Below, piece after piece: positions 44,220-55,061 of a stretch of DNA of 64,000 bases; position 1 is the first letter of the stretch; each line of letters opens with the position of its first letter. A program made the position numbers and the translations under genes. The stretch is from Neoarius graeffei (taxonomy: Eukaryota > Chordata > Actinopteri > Siluriformes > Ariidae): NCBI RefSeq assembly GCF_027579695.1, contig NC_083577.1, forward strand, positions 40,491,198-40,555,197. Reading direction: 5' to 3'. Below the pieces are notes generated by a model, which was given only the letters and a program-made list of their open reading frames with translations, searched no databases and was not told where the DNA came from.

Positions 44220-45450
44220 GTAATGTATTCTGTAATATTTGTGTGTGTTTTATTTTTTAGATATATAAAACTGCAATTTGTTTAACATTATGTCCCTCGT
44301 GTTTGCTTCCTCAGGGGCAGTGGAGAATGGTATTATTGGAGGAAAGGAAGCGAGAAAGCACTCCCGACCCTACATGGTGTCTGTTCAGATTAACAGGGCA
44401 CACGTGTGTGGTGGTATGCTTATAAAAGAAGATTATGTGCTGACTACAGCCCACTGTGTAGAGTAAGTTTTTGTGCATTTGTACAAGTATTAAGACTATG
44501 TTAGCATTTTCAGCGTGTCGTCATAAAATATAATAAAATCTGACGTGTATTATCTGTGACACTCACAACAGTGCCTTTACTGGAAACGACAAGTTGGAAG
44601 TTGTACTGGGAGCTCACAACATCACACAAAAGGAGCCCCAGCAACAGAGAATCCATGTGCAGAAATACATAAAGTACCCGTGTTACAAGAAGAACAAACG
44701 TCCAGATGATATCATGCTACTGAAGGTACTACTTTCTCCTTTCACTTTTGTTTTTGGTCATTTCATGCATCCAGCTCTCAAACACTCAATAATGAATCTG
44801 TTACAGCTGAAGACTGCAGCCAAGCTGAACAATGCCGTAAAGGTTCTTGATCTACCTAAGAAGAATGAGAACATTCCAGCTCGTCAGAAGTGTTCCATAG
44901 CTGGCTGGGGCAAGACATCTCAGAACAGCTCCTGGTCAAGTGTGCTACAAGAGGTCACGCTTGTAGTACAGTTTAACTTTGAGTGCAAGAAGATTTGGAA
45001 TGACACATTTGACAATCCTAGCATGATCTGCACTGTTCCTGATGGGAAAAAAGCTTTTTGTCAGGTAACACAGTGTAGCATTCAATAAAGACAAATCAAT
45101 ATCCAAATAAAAATTTATTATTTAGGATTCTATAGGATTATTTTCATATAATAGCATGCCCAAGGTGTTTTATTTCTCTTATAATTTGCTAAGATGTAAA
45201 ATTTAATCCATTCATCAGCAATGCATTATACTTCTCCATTTTGCTTGTTGTAGCATATGAGTGTTTTTTTTTTTTTTTAATTACTTTGGTCTTTCTACAG
45301 GGTGATTCAGGGAGTCCTCTTATCTGTGGAAATGCAGCAGAAGGAATAGCTGCATATACTTTTCGTGAAAACTGCTTAAACCGCAAGTACCCAGAGGTAT
45401 ATATGAAGATCTCCTACTTTAATTCATGGATTAAACAAGTAATAGGCTAG
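44168..45450 (+). CDS. Granzyme-like serine protease (five exons)
   Basis: Secreted or granule-stored S1-family (chymotrypsin fold) protease. Exons are 44168-44219, 44315-44462, 44572-44725, 44807-45064 and 45301-45450, all with GT/AG borders and consistent phases (253 residues). The signal peptide [18 protein letters not shown] is followed by a short propeptide and mature start IIGG. The triad is His in LTTAHCV, Asp in RPDDIMLLK and Ser in GDSGSPL. The position equivalent to chymotrypsin 189 is Ala (KKAFCQGDSG), so trypsin-like cleavage is not expected. A Cys before the active serine and a Cys in ENCLN suggest the 191-220 disulphide is present. The five-exon layout is that of granzymes, mast-cell proteases and duodenases; I cannot name the ortholog. 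Confidence 0.93.
44315..44462 (+). CDS. Serine protease exon 2 (activation site, catalytic His)
   Basis: Encodes [20 protein letters not shown], then [19 protein letters not shown]. The acceptor is TTCCTCAG and the donor GTAAGT. Confidence 0.95.
44572..44725 (+). CDS. Serine protease exon 3 (catalytic Asp)
   Basis: Encodes [17 protein letters not shown] and [12 protein letters not shown]. The acceptor is CTCACAACAG, the donor GTACTA. Confidence 0.95.
44807..45064 (+). CDS. Serine protease exon 4
   Basis: The 86 codons run from [17 protein letters not shown] to GKKAFCQ, including [14 protein letters not shown]. The acceptor is CTGTTACAG and the donor GTAACA. Confidence 0.95.
45301..45450 (+). 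CDS. Serine protease exon 5 (catalytic Ser)
   Basis: Encodes [15 protein letters not shown] to [10 protein letters not shown] and TAG. The acceptor follows a T-run and CTTTCTACAG. Confidence 0.95.
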   Translation, partial: GDSGSPLICGNAAEGIAAYTFRENCLNRKYPEVYMKISYFNSWIKQVIG

Positions 45451-45608
45451 AAAGTTAACACAATGGAAGTAACCACAATCTAATAAAATATACATTTACA
45501 TATATGAAATATGTGTCTTCTCTTCTATGGTATACCTCTCATATAGGCATTTATGTTAAAGTAGAAATTAAATTCCAGCATCCTTTTGTAGGTAAAAGGA
45601 ACTTTGTT

Positions 45609-45980
45609 CTCATCTCATTATCTCTAGCCGCTTTATCCTTCTACAGGGTCGCAGGCAAGCTGGAGCCTATCCCAGCTGACTACGGGCGAAAGGCGGGGTA
45701 CACCCTGGACAAGTCGCCAGGTCATCACAGGGCTGACACATAGACACAGACAACCATTCACACTCACATTCACACCTACGGTCAATTTAGAGTCACCAGT
45801 TAACCTAACCTGCATGTCTTTGGACTGTGGGGGAAACCGGAGCACCCGGAGGAAACCCACGCGGACACGGGGAGAACATGCAAACTCCGCACAGAAAGGC
45901 CCTCGCCGGCCCCGGGGCTCGAACCCAGGACCTTCTTGCTGCGAGGTGACAGCGCTAACCACTACACCACCGTGCCGCCC
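45609..45980 (-). mobile_element. tRNA-derived SINE, full length, with 12-bp target duplication
   Basis: Reverse-oriented copy, flanked by AGGAACTTTGTT at 45597-45608 and 45981-45992. Confidence 0.96.
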
Positions 45981-46181
45981 AGGAACTTTGTTGCCTCATT
46001 AAATTATTACTATAGTGAAAGGTTTAAAGAGAACAAAAAATTTAACTATGCAGTTTTAACCCCACTGTCGGTACCACAGGTCTGATCACAGGAGCAAAAA
46101 AAAAAAAAAAATCCACAAGCCTTACTTTATACAAGTTCAGCCACTCACTCCAAAGATTTTTTTTTTTAGCTTTTTTTATAC

Positions 46182-47384
46182 AGTGGAGTTTGAAAGTTTG
46201 TGAAATCTTTAGAATTTTCTGTATTTCTGCATAAATATGACCTAAAACATCATCAGATTTTCAAACAAGTCCTAAAAGTAGATAAAGAGAACCCAGTTAA
46301 ACAAATCAGACAAAAATTATAATACTTGGTCATTTATTTATTGAGGAAAATGATCCAATATTACATATCAGTGAGTGGCAAAAGTATGTGAACCTCAAGG
46401 ATTCACGGTTAATTTGAAGGTGAAATTAAAAGGTGTTTTCAATCAATGGGATGACAATCAGGTGTGAGTGGGCACCCTGTTTTATTTAAAGAACAGGGAT
46501 CTATCAAAGTCTGATCTTCACAACACATTTGTGGAAGTGCATCATTTCTGACATATAAGACATAAGAAAGGAGATTTCCGAGGACCGCAGAAAAAGAGTT
46601 GTCAATGCTTATTAGATTGGAAAAGATTACAAAACCATCTCTAAAGAGTTTGTGCTCCACCAGTCCACATTCAGACGGATGGAGGAAATTCAAGATCAAC
46701 GTGACCCTCCCCAGGAGTGGTGGACAAACTCACTGTAAAAAAAAAAAAAGTTACGCCAACTTAAAAATTCAAGGCAACTTACTGCACAGGATTTTTGAGT
46801 TTATGTGACAACTAAGATTTTTAAGTTTTGAAGAAAGTTGTGCCAACTTATACTTTTGGTCTCAGATAACTTAGCCTTCATATTCACACAAACTTAATTT
46901 TTTCAGTTTTACATGATAAGAATTCAACTTTAAAGCCACTAATCTTAACAAAAAAGCACTGCCACTACAGTTTTATAGCAGTTTTGCTACCATCATGTTA
47001 AAATAAGCATGCTATTTGAACTGGATTGTTGTTTTATTGTGGGATAAAAAGAAAATTGAACTCAAATTTTGAAGTTTTTACTTGGATGAAAGATTAGTGG
47101 CCTTAAAGTTGAATTCTTATCATGTAAAACTGAAAAAATTAAGTTTGTGTGAATATGAAGGCTAAGTTATCTGAGACCAAAAGTATAAGTTGGCACAACT
47201 TTCTTCAAAACTTAAAAATCTTAGTTGTCACACAAACTCAAAAATCCTGTGCAGTAAGTTGCCTTGAATTTTTAAGTTGGCGTAACTTTTTTTTATTACA
47301 GTGTAAGAGCTAGGTGTGTAATAGTCCGTGAGGTCATAAAGGAACACAGAGTAACTTCTAAGCAACTAAAGATAATAATGTTAA
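46182..47384 (+). mobile_element. Tc1-like 5' fragment with nested foldback element
   Basis: Same family as 1128 and 38176 but in the opposite orientation. It keeps the terminal repeat (CAGTGGAGTTTGAAAG) and the beginning of the transposase region (GGAGGAAATTCAAGATC at 46679), then is cut near 47384. The 573 bp foldback lies at 46731-47303. Confidence 0.88.
46731..47303. mobile_element. 573 bp foldback MITE with near-perfect about 215 bp arms
   Basis: The ends are CACTGTAAAAAA and TTATTACAGTG. Arms 46746-46950 and 47090-47287 are near-identical inverted copies (for example GTTACGCCAACTTAAAAATT against its complement at 47268-47287). The spacer is about 140 bp. No coding content. The flanking Tc1 sequence lost a few bases at the site, so the target duplication cannot be read. 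Confidence 0.93.
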
Positions 47385-48330
47385 AGGGTACCTGCAACGA
47401 AAAATAAACATAGGCTAGAAATATTACGCACTTTGCCCAAATGCATTTTGACTGCCCCGTATTGTCACACTGTGACATAAAGCAGTGCTTTAAAATTCTT
47501 TTGTATTCTTGCTCACTTAAAGGTGCCACCATAATGCCATTTTGTGGACGGTGTCGCATGACGTTGTATTGACGTCGCATTGATTAATTTCCTGTATCTT
47601 GATTGGCTCACTGCTCTCGACACCGTGATGTAGCTGGATGTACAAAACATTCTTGATAAATGGCAGAGTACAAAGCCTATGGTTGAAAAAATAATAAATG
47701 TAATAATGAGGGAAAGCATTTTTTCTATGTTCCATTGTCGACAACCAAGCGACATAAATGACTTGCTAAACTGTGACTACACAACTTGGGAACAGGTCAC
47801 ACTTTAGAAACACTGTCCTTTGGTAGAAATTCTGTTGTTTGCGACAACCATTTTGAGCCTGATTGCTTTGAAAGGAATCTACAGGCCGAGCTCTTGGTTT
47901 ACGCAGGTTGGGTTAGACTCAAAATCGATCCTGTGCCAATAATATTCCAACACTATCCACGGAAAAGGAATTTAGGCCATGCAAGCCGATTAGCTAGAAT
48001 AGTATAGACATTCAAAGCTAATACACACTGCAACCCCACTACAACAGACTCCTTGGTGGACGTCCAAATAATTTGTTATACCGGAAAGTTTGTAATACTG
48101 AAATAAATCCACTTGTCACACCAAACATTCATGTTATGTGCAAAATTTTAGGCACATTCTCCTTCTCGCAAATTTCTCCTTCTGAGTCACTATCGTGGTT
48201 CATTGACTGAGTTACAGGATCACGAACGGAGGCAATGATTTCTTTGTCTGTTATGGAAATGACGGAGGTTACCGGTGTATCATCAACTGACTCACTAAAT
48301 CTTCACCATTCAGTTCATTCATGTATTGTA
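47385..48330 (+). mobile_element. THAP-bearing transposon fragment
   Basis: Begins AAAGGGTACCTGCAACG where the Tc1 fragment ends. Contains a THAP-like scrap at 47786-48007. No opposite terminal repeat found, so the limits are approximate. Confidence 0.45.
47786..48007 (+). pseudogene. THAP-domain C-terminal half
   Basis: Frame with NSVVCDNHFEPDCFER and RLKIDPVPIIF. C-x-x-HFEPDCF followed at a distance by a D-x-VPxIF ending is the second half of a THAP domain. It is more complete at the Cys than the scrap at 33658. The zinc-binding first half is out of frame or lost upstream. Confidence 0.6.
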
Positions 48331-48385
48331 AATCAATCAAGGCAAATGGTTATTAGAACCGATGGTGAAGGAGTATCATATCAGA

Positions 48386-48560
48386 GGGTGAGGACCATCT
48401 ACATGATGGCCAAGCACTCCTTCTCCTTTGTACTGTACATTCTCTCCTTACTATGTGCTTCCAGCTGATGTAGGGCACTGGGTGCTCCTCCCCCTCCACT
48501 ATCTGAGACAAAATGGACCTCAACCCACTCTCCAATGTGCCCGCGTACCCACACACAGAA
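48386..48560 (-). pseudogene. Gypsy RNase H fragment
   Basis: Minus-strand pieces in two frames read SQIVEGEEHPVPYISWKH and STKEKECLAIM. These match the RNase H segment S-Q-x-V-x-G-x-E-x-P-V-x-Y-I-S...S-T-x-E-K-E-C-L-A-I of the Gypsy element at 57408. Frameshifted and without LTRs. Confidence 0.7.
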
Positions 48561-48867
48561 CTGCTTTTGCCTAGCTGTAAAAGCAGGTAGAGGCCTTTTC
48601 ATACAGTTCTGTCCTCTACAAGATCTGGTGCTCCCTTGTTAGGAGGCCACTCAAATAACTGGTGATGTTTTGCTCTCAGGTCCAGAAGGGATTTAATTTT
48701 GTTTTTACTCTTTGAAGCTCCCAGTGTTTTTAAGGATGTTTAAGGCTGGTATGAATCAAATTAATCCCTAATAATTAATATAGCTTGCTTAGTTTCTGTG
48801 ATATGAACATAGTCGTCAATCAGAAATTCTTTCTGGAGATTTCACTACACAGTGCCTCTGCAACACT

Positions 48868-48955
48868 ACACTATATGGCCAAATGTTTGCAGACACCTGA
48901 CCATCACTCCCGTATGTGCTTTTGAACATCCCATTCTAGATTTAGTCTCCCCTCC
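48868..48955. mobile_element. Tc1-type terminal fragment
   Basis: CTATATGGCCAAATGTTTGC and ACACCTGACCATCACTCC correspond to the end of a common fish Tc1 family. The internal part of what seems the same family lies at about 53390-53800. Confidence 0.6.
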
Positions 48956-49440
48956 CATCAGGACGCATGCTACAGAGCATCCGAGCCAAGTCTTCCAGAA
49001 TTCCCAACAGTTTCTTCTTGCAGGCAATCAGGCTGCTGAGCAGAGCACTCTGAAGTCTGAACATCCACCTCAGCCCTATTCTCATCTATTGCACGACCTA
49101 CTGCACCCAGCCATTTTACACTTCACTCACTTTATATGCACAGACACTTTAACCTGTAAATATTTTATGAACTTCTGACAATGTGAAATTCACTATAAAG
49201 ACTATGCCATTGTCCACGAAAGACAATGTTGCTAAGTCGTCTACTGTCTAAACTCGATTGTCCTGTGCTTACTGGTTGTACAGTCTATGGTATAGTGTTG
49301 TGTATAGTCTATTGTCTGACTATCTGCTGCTGTTTCATGTTAAATGTACGGTAGCACTGTGTACTGGAGAAACTATATTTTGTCCCTCACACAACATATC
49401 TATGAAGAGAAAGAATGACAATAAAGTTGAATTTGACTTT
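48956..49440 (+). mobile_element. LINE 3' tail (L2/Rex-type)
   Basis: Starts GGACGCATGCTACAGAGC, includes TTCTTGCAGGCAATCAGGCT (end of an ORF in these elements) and ends with GAATGACAATAAAGTTGAAT. 5' truncated. Confidence 0.65.
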
Positions 49441-49916
49441 GTTGTTATATGTCAGGGTAGTGCCAAAGGTACAGAACTACAATACCAATCAGCCACTGTA
49501 CAGTACACGACAGACCTCCCAAGTGACCTGCAAAATAATATCCAAACCAGCTGATCCGCCAAGACATGAAAAAACCTGCATCAGAAAAATCTGGAGAATA
49601 ATCTCAATGATCTGTCAGATTTTATAGGGGAGCAAAGCTAAGAATATGGTAAAGCATCCACTGGAGTTTTGATGGCTTTTGTGACCACAGGGAACCCAAT
49701 CATAAGTGCAAGGCAATGTATCTCAAAAACACTTGTCCACCAGACAATGAAATTTGTATCTTTATTTACATAAGATAAATAAGTTTTTGTTCAGTGCTTA
49801 GTTTTAATTTACTTTTTCAAAAATAACATGGGATTATTTACGAATACATTTTATATCAGGAGCTCCGCTTTTAGGCAGTGCCTGAATATCTATGTTCTAA
49901 GCTTAAACTTGCCGAT
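49441..49916. other. Intergenic, nothing recognised
   Basis: No supported gene or transposon end. Confidence 0.5.
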
Positions 49917-52570
49917 TTTCTTCTTCTTCTTCTTTTGGCTGCTCCCGATTAGAGGTCGCCACAGCAGATCTTTCGCCTCCATTGCTTCCTGTCTTCAGCA
50001 TCCTTCTCTACCACACCTGCCACTTTCATGTCCTCTCTCACCACATCCATGTATCTCCTTTTTGGCCTTCCTCGTTTTCATGTGCCTGGCAGCTCCATCC
50101 TCAACATTCTCCTTCCAACATGCTCTGCATCTCTTCTCAGGATGTACCCAGACCATCTCAGTCTCATCTCTCTTAGCTCAATTCCCAAGCTCTCCACATG
50201 TGCTGTCCCTCTGATGTGCCCGTTCCTTATCCTGTCCAACCTTGTCACTCCCATAACAAACCTTAACATCCTCAACTCCGCCACCTCCAACTTTGCCTCC
50301 TGTCTCTTCGTTAAGGGTCCGGTCTCCAATCCATACATCACAGCTGGTCTCACTACTGTCTTATACATCTTACCTTTCACTTTTGCTGGGACTTTCCTAT
50401 CGCAAATGACTCCCGAAATCCTTCTCCAACTGCTCCACCCTGCCTGCACTCTTTTTCTCGCCTCACTATCGCAGTCCCCTTTTTCCTGCACAGTTGACCC
50501 CAGGTACTTGAATTCACCAACTTTTTTTATGTCTACTCATTGCATCTTCACTACACTTTCATCCCCATTCTCATTGGTACACATGTATTCTGTTTTGCTA
50601 CTGCACACCTTCATTCCTCTTTGTTCCAATGCATACCTCCATCTCTCCAAACCCAACTCAACCTCCTTTCTACTTTCACCACATATCACAATATCATCCG
50701 CAAGCATCATGTTCCATGGTGACTCTTGCCTCACTTTGTCCGTCAAGCTATCCATCACTATGGCAAACAAAAAAGGACTCAAAGCAGATCCTTGATGGAG
50801 TCCCATCTTCACCTTGAACCATTTGGTTGTTCCAACTGCACACCTCACTGCTGTTTCACTGTTCTCATACATGTCTTGCACCACTCTAATATACTTCTCA
50901 TTCACTCCACTCTTTCTCATACAATATCATAACTCATCTCTCGGCACTCTATCATATGCCTTCTCCAGGTCTACAAACACACAATGTAGCTTTCTCTGGC
51001 CTTCTCAGTACTTCTCCATTAACATTCTTAAAGCAAAAATTGCATCCGACATGCTCTTCCTTGGCATAAACCTGTACTGCTGTTCACAGATTGCTACCTC
51101 TCTTCTCAATCTCGCCTCCAATACCCTTTCCCATAGCTTCATGGTGTGGCTCATCAGTTTTATTCCTCTGTAATTACTGCAGCTCTGTACATCTCCCTTA
51201 TTCTTGTATATTGGGACTAGCACACTTTCTCCATTCATTTGGCATTTTCTCATTCTCTAGGATCTTATTAAACAATCTTGTTAGGAACTCCACAGCCGTC
51301 TCACCCAAACATCTCCAAGCCTCAATCGGGATACCATCTGGTCCGACTGCTTTCCCAGTCTTCATTCTTTTCATGGCTGCCCTCACCTCATCCTTACTAA
51401 CCAACTCTACTTCCTGATTTGCTGTCTCCAACAAATCTGACCTTTTCTCTCTTGGATTCTCCTCATTTAATAAATCCTCAAAGTACTCTTTCCACCTTCT
51501 TAATACACTCTCTTTGTTTGTCAGCACATTTCCATTTACATCTTTCATCACTCTTACCGGGCGGCACGGTAGTGTAGTGGTTAGCGCTGTCGCCTCACAG
51601 CAAGAAGGTCCGGGTTCGAGCCCCATGGCCGGCGAGGGCCTTTCTGTGTGGAGTTTGCATGTTCTCCCTGTGTCCGCCTGGGTTTCCTCCGGGTGCTCCG
51701 GTTTCCCCCACAGTCCAAAGACATGCAGGTTAGGTTAACTGGTGACTCTAAATTGACTGTAGGTGTGAGTGTGAATGGTTGTCTGTGTCTATGTGTCAGC
51801 CCTGTGATGACCTGGCGACTTGTCCAGGGTGTACCCTGCCTTTCGCCCGTAGTCAGCTGGGATAGGCTCCAGCTTGCCTGCGACCCTGTAGAACAGGATA
51901 AAGCGGCTAGAGATAATGAGATAAGATGAGATCACTCTTACCTACTGTACATCCCTCGTTTCCCTGTTTCCCTGCCTAGCTAGTCTGTACAGGTCTTTCT
52001 CTCCTTCTTTGGTCTCCAGTCTTTCGTACAACTCCTGGTATGCATCTGCTTTCGCTACCGCTCTTTTTGCCTTCTGTCTCATCTCTCTGTATAACTGCCT
52101 GCTTTCCTCATCTCTCTGATCGTCCCAATTCTTCTTTGCTAGCCTCTTCTCTTTTATAATTTCCTGCACTTCTTTGTTCCACCACCATGTCTCCTTGTCT
52201 TCCTTCCTCCTTCCCGATGACCACCCTAGCACCTTCCTTGCTGCCTCTCTTACTAGTACAGCAGTAGTATCCCAATCTTCTGGCAGATTTCCATTACCGC
52301 TCAATGCTCGTCTTATTTCTTCCCTAAACTCCTTCTGATATTCAACCTCTTTTAGTTTCCACCACTTAATCTTTGGCTCCACTATTTCACGCTTCCTCTT
52401 TTTCACTTTCAAGCTTATTCTGCACATGACCACTTGATGCTGTCTAGCTACACTCTCCCCTGCCATCACTTTACAGTCTCCAATCTCCTTCAGGTTACCC
52501 CTTCTGCAGAGTATGTAGTCCACCTGTGTAGATCTTCCTCCACTCTTAAACATCACCCTGTGCTGCTCTT
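49917..52570 (-). mobile_element. RTE-type LINE, 5' truncated, carrying a SINE
   Basis: Minus-strand element ending in a (GAA)n tail (the TTCTTCTTC at 49919-49935). The coding remnants are at 50078-52574. The 5' end stops inside the endonuclease region, where an inverted piece of protease-gene upstream sequence begins (about 52571). The SINE at 51559-51930 is inserted. Confidence 0.88.
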
Positions 52571-52574
52571 TCAC
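50078..52574 (-). pseudogene. RTE-type endonuclease/reverse transcriptase remnant
   Basis: Minus-strand blocks in order. 51942-52574: endonuclease end, STQVDYILCRRGNLKEIGDC, then ARQHQVVMCR and a basic linker. 51198-51626: KTGKAVGPDGIPIEAWRCLG. 51005-51253: VPIYKNKGDVQSCSNYRGIK. 50537-50920: VGTTKWFKVKMGLHQGSALS and NMMLADDIVICG, the catalytic ADD. 50078-50491: C-terminal RRISGVICDRKVPAKVKGK and RLRWSGYILRRDAEHVGRR. G-L-H-Q-G-S-A-L-S-P is characteristic of the RTE group. Several frameshifts and a SINE break the gene. Confidence 0.88.
51559..51930 (+). mobile_element. tRNA-derived SINE inside the RTE-type LINE
   Basis: Full-length copy flanked by ATCACTCTTACC (51547-51558 and 51931-51942). 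Confidence 0.96.
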
Positions 52575-52640
52575 TACTCACCTCTCAAGTGGTGCACAGT
52601 GCATGCAGGGGTCTTTTGAGGCATTTGAGGTGCAGAAATG
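52571..52640 (-). repeat. Inverted piece of protease-gene upstream sequence
   Basis: Reads TGCACCACTTGAGAGGTG and CAAAAGACCCCTGCATGCAC in complement, matching 44007-44086 and 52960-53015. It lies about 150 bp before the direct duplicate, facing it. Confidence 0.85.
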
Positions 52641-52651
52641 ACTCAACGTGA

Positions 52652-52726
52652 AATGCCGGCCGCTGGACTCAAACCCAGAACCTTCTTGCTGTGAGGCGAC
52701 AGTGCTAACTACTACACCTGTGTGTG
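52652..52726 (-). mobile_element. SINE head fragment
   Basis: ACCTTCTTGCTGTGAGGCG and CTAACTACTACACC in complement correspond to the tRNA-like head of the SINE. No body or tail. Confidence 0.75.
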
Positions 52727-52786
52727 TGTGTATTAAAAAAATATAAAAATACCCCACTCACCCTTCCTTCAGGTGGTCTTTATTTA

Positions 52787-53125
52787 CTATCAGTTTGTCC
52801 CAAAATTTCAAAGTGTGCCAGTAATTCTGGAATTAACTTTATAATGCATAAAAATAAATAAAGTTCTTTCAGCTAAAGTTCAATATTACCTTGAACCTTT
52901 TTTTCCCCCAAACAAATAACATTCTCACCACTCACATCTAATTTCATGTTGAGTCATTTCTGCACCTCAAACACCTCAAAAGACCCCTGCATGCACCACT
53001 TGAGAGGTGAGTAGTGTGGGAGGTTTACAGGAGAGGGGCTATGATGGAAAGTTTGTTGGACATTCATGTGGTTTGGTGCACAGCAGGCATGGTGTTCTTC
53101 AGCATCCCTCTACTCATACTAGCTG
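52787..53125 (+). pseudogene. Broken duplicate of the serine protease upstream region and exon 1
   Basis: Matches about 43855-44204 through the Tc1-end remnant, the GACCCCTGCATGCACC region, the GAGGGGCTATGATGG block and exon 1. The start ATG is at 53089. Twelve codons reading MVFFSIPLLILA precede a sharp break after CTAGCTG (about 53125). The following sequence does not match intron or exon 2, so the copy cannot make a protease. It differs from the intact gene by short indels (for example in the run before CATTCATGTGG). Confidence 0.88.
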
Positions 53126-53389
53126 GAGACCATGACTCAGTCTCTCTGTTCTGCTAACATCATTCCTTCCCCTTGGAATATGTCACTTCCACCCTCTTGC
53201 TTTGAGGAGGATGTTGCTCCACCCTCTGGCTCCGTGTATGCCATGCTGTTGCTTCTAGTTGATTCTTGCCTTGTGTCTATAGTTCATGCTTATGGTTCTT
53301 ATGCTCACCATTGTGTTTGTCTTGTTTGTACTTTGTTTAATAAATCATCTGCCATTATAATAATCTTCACTCTTCTTGGATGGCTTTCC
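53126..53389. other. Sequence after the exon 1 break, not identified
   Basis: Contains TTTAATAAATC (an AATAAA at about 53339) but no recognisable coding exon. Confidence 0.4.
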
Positions 53390-53800
53390 ACTAGATTTTG
53401 AATTGTGACTCTGGGAATTTGCTCATTCAGCCAAAAAAGCATTAGTGAGGTCAGGCACTGATGTTGGTTGAGGAGGCCTGGGGTACAGTCAGCATTCCAA
53501 TTCACTGCAAAAGTGTTCAGTGGGATTGAGGTCTGGGCTCTGTGCAGACCACTCAACTTCCTCCACTCCAACCTTGACAAGTTATGTCTTCATGGAGTGC
53601 ACTTTATGCACAGGAACATTGTCAAATTGGTTTGGACCTCTTGGTTCCAGTGAAGGGAAACTGTAATTCTACAGCATACGTACAAAGACATGCTATACAA
53701 TTATGTGGTTTCAACTTTGTAGCAACATTTTTGGTCAGTTCCACAAACTTTGGACTAGTGTATTTCTTAGAAACACTGCTTCCAGTGCTTTCTCTCTAAT
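53390..53800 (-). pseudogene. Tc1-like transposase and terminal remnant
   Basis: Contains GTTCAGTGGGATTGAGG and GCACAGGAACATTGTC, the complement of transposase codons around the SPDLNPIE-like and DNDPKH-like regions of a Tc1 family, followed by AACTTTGTAGCAAC. Strongly decayed. Confidence 0.55.
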
Positions 53801-54625
53801 GTCCTGTGAGGTCCATACAAATTCTTTCAAATGGGACCTTGATTAATGCTAAGGGGCAAAATGGTGCAATTGGGGTGGCCAGAGGACTCACTAGCTGAAA
53901 TTCGTGGCTACACATCACCTGTGCACTCCATAAATCTCCATAAATGTTGATCTAATAAAAGGTCATTGAGTGTTTTATCCTGGCTGAGATGCCCAGTCAT
54001 GGGACTATGATGAGCCACATGAAAATGCAGCTCATTTACAGACATGTACAATATTTATTGTTATGGTGAATATTTCTTTACCAATGTGTTATTTTTTTAT
54101 TATTGTTGGCAAATTTATGTGATATAAGAAGAATACCACACATTATGACATTATTATTATTATTATATTAAATTTATCAATTCACGGTTGTAACAAATCC
54201 CAGCACCCCATCAGTGACTACTTTTCTATAGCAGCATGTCATATAATGTTATTCATCATAACTGTTATGATTATACATATTTGATATCATTTTTCTGTGG
54301 AGATTTCCTTCCTAATCAATTTTCTGCCAAATCTATTGAGGAAGGTTTTTTTTAAATTATTATTATTCATCTAATTGATGTGAACATTATACTGTATACA
54401 CAAGTACAATTTGCCAATATAACAAATGTACACATTTATAAAACTGCATGAATTACAAAGATTAAAAAAAAGAGAAAATGCAGGTTATTTTTCTTCATCT
54501 GTCTCCATCATGTTATACGTTTAACACATCCACTCATACTGGAAAGAAGATTGTGGGTGGATGAGTATGAGTCTTATTTTGTAGTTTTACAATCTCTTGC
54601 TAAAGAAACAGAGCATGAGACTTCT
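53801..54625. other. AT-rich intergenic, nothing recognised
   Basis: No supported feature; short (ATT)n runs near 54150 and 54355. Confidence 0.5.
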
Positions 54626-54680
54626 TTTAGAATAGAAAAGAATAGATACTTTATTGTCCCCATAGGGAAACTATTTCTCA
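54626..54680 (-). mobile_element. Short LINE 3' end
   Basis: AATAGATACTTTATTGTCCCC and CATAGGGAAACT in complement form the common 3' terminus of fish L2/Rex-type LINEs. Confidence 0.45.
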
Positions 54681-54839
54681 GTGAGTAAACATGTCAGTTT
54701 TACTGGTTAGTTTAGTGGTGTTTGATTTTTTTTCCATTTTTTAAAAAAGAAAGATGACAAAATGTTTGCTATAATTTACAATTTTCTTCAGGAGTGTCAA
54801 TAATGCTGCGATACATTTTAAGAGAATACTATCAATACT

Positions 54840-55031
54840 AAAATACTATAATTAAAAAGATGCTCTTTTGAGAATTAGCTTGTTTTGGAAGAAAGTTTTT
54901 TTGTTTTGTTTTTTCAAAATGGTTGCACAGATAATTTCAATAATTTGGTTAATGATATTTGTTGTAAACATGCCATTTTGGAACAATATTTTGAAGGGTG
55001 CTAGTAATTCTGGATTTAACTGTATAATACG
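54840..55031. mobile_element. Tc1-type end remnant
   Basis: TTTTGAAGGGTGCTAGTAATTC and GGATTTAACTGTATAATACG resemble the sequence upstream of the protease gene (43872) and its duplicate (52812). Confidence 0.5.
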
Positions 55032-55061
55032 TACAACCCCAATTCCAAAAAAGTTGGGACG

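Noticed and set aside
50028-50795. Plus-strand frame of 255 residues
   Set aside because: It is the antisense of the RTE-type reverse transcriptase, with no recognisable domain of its own.
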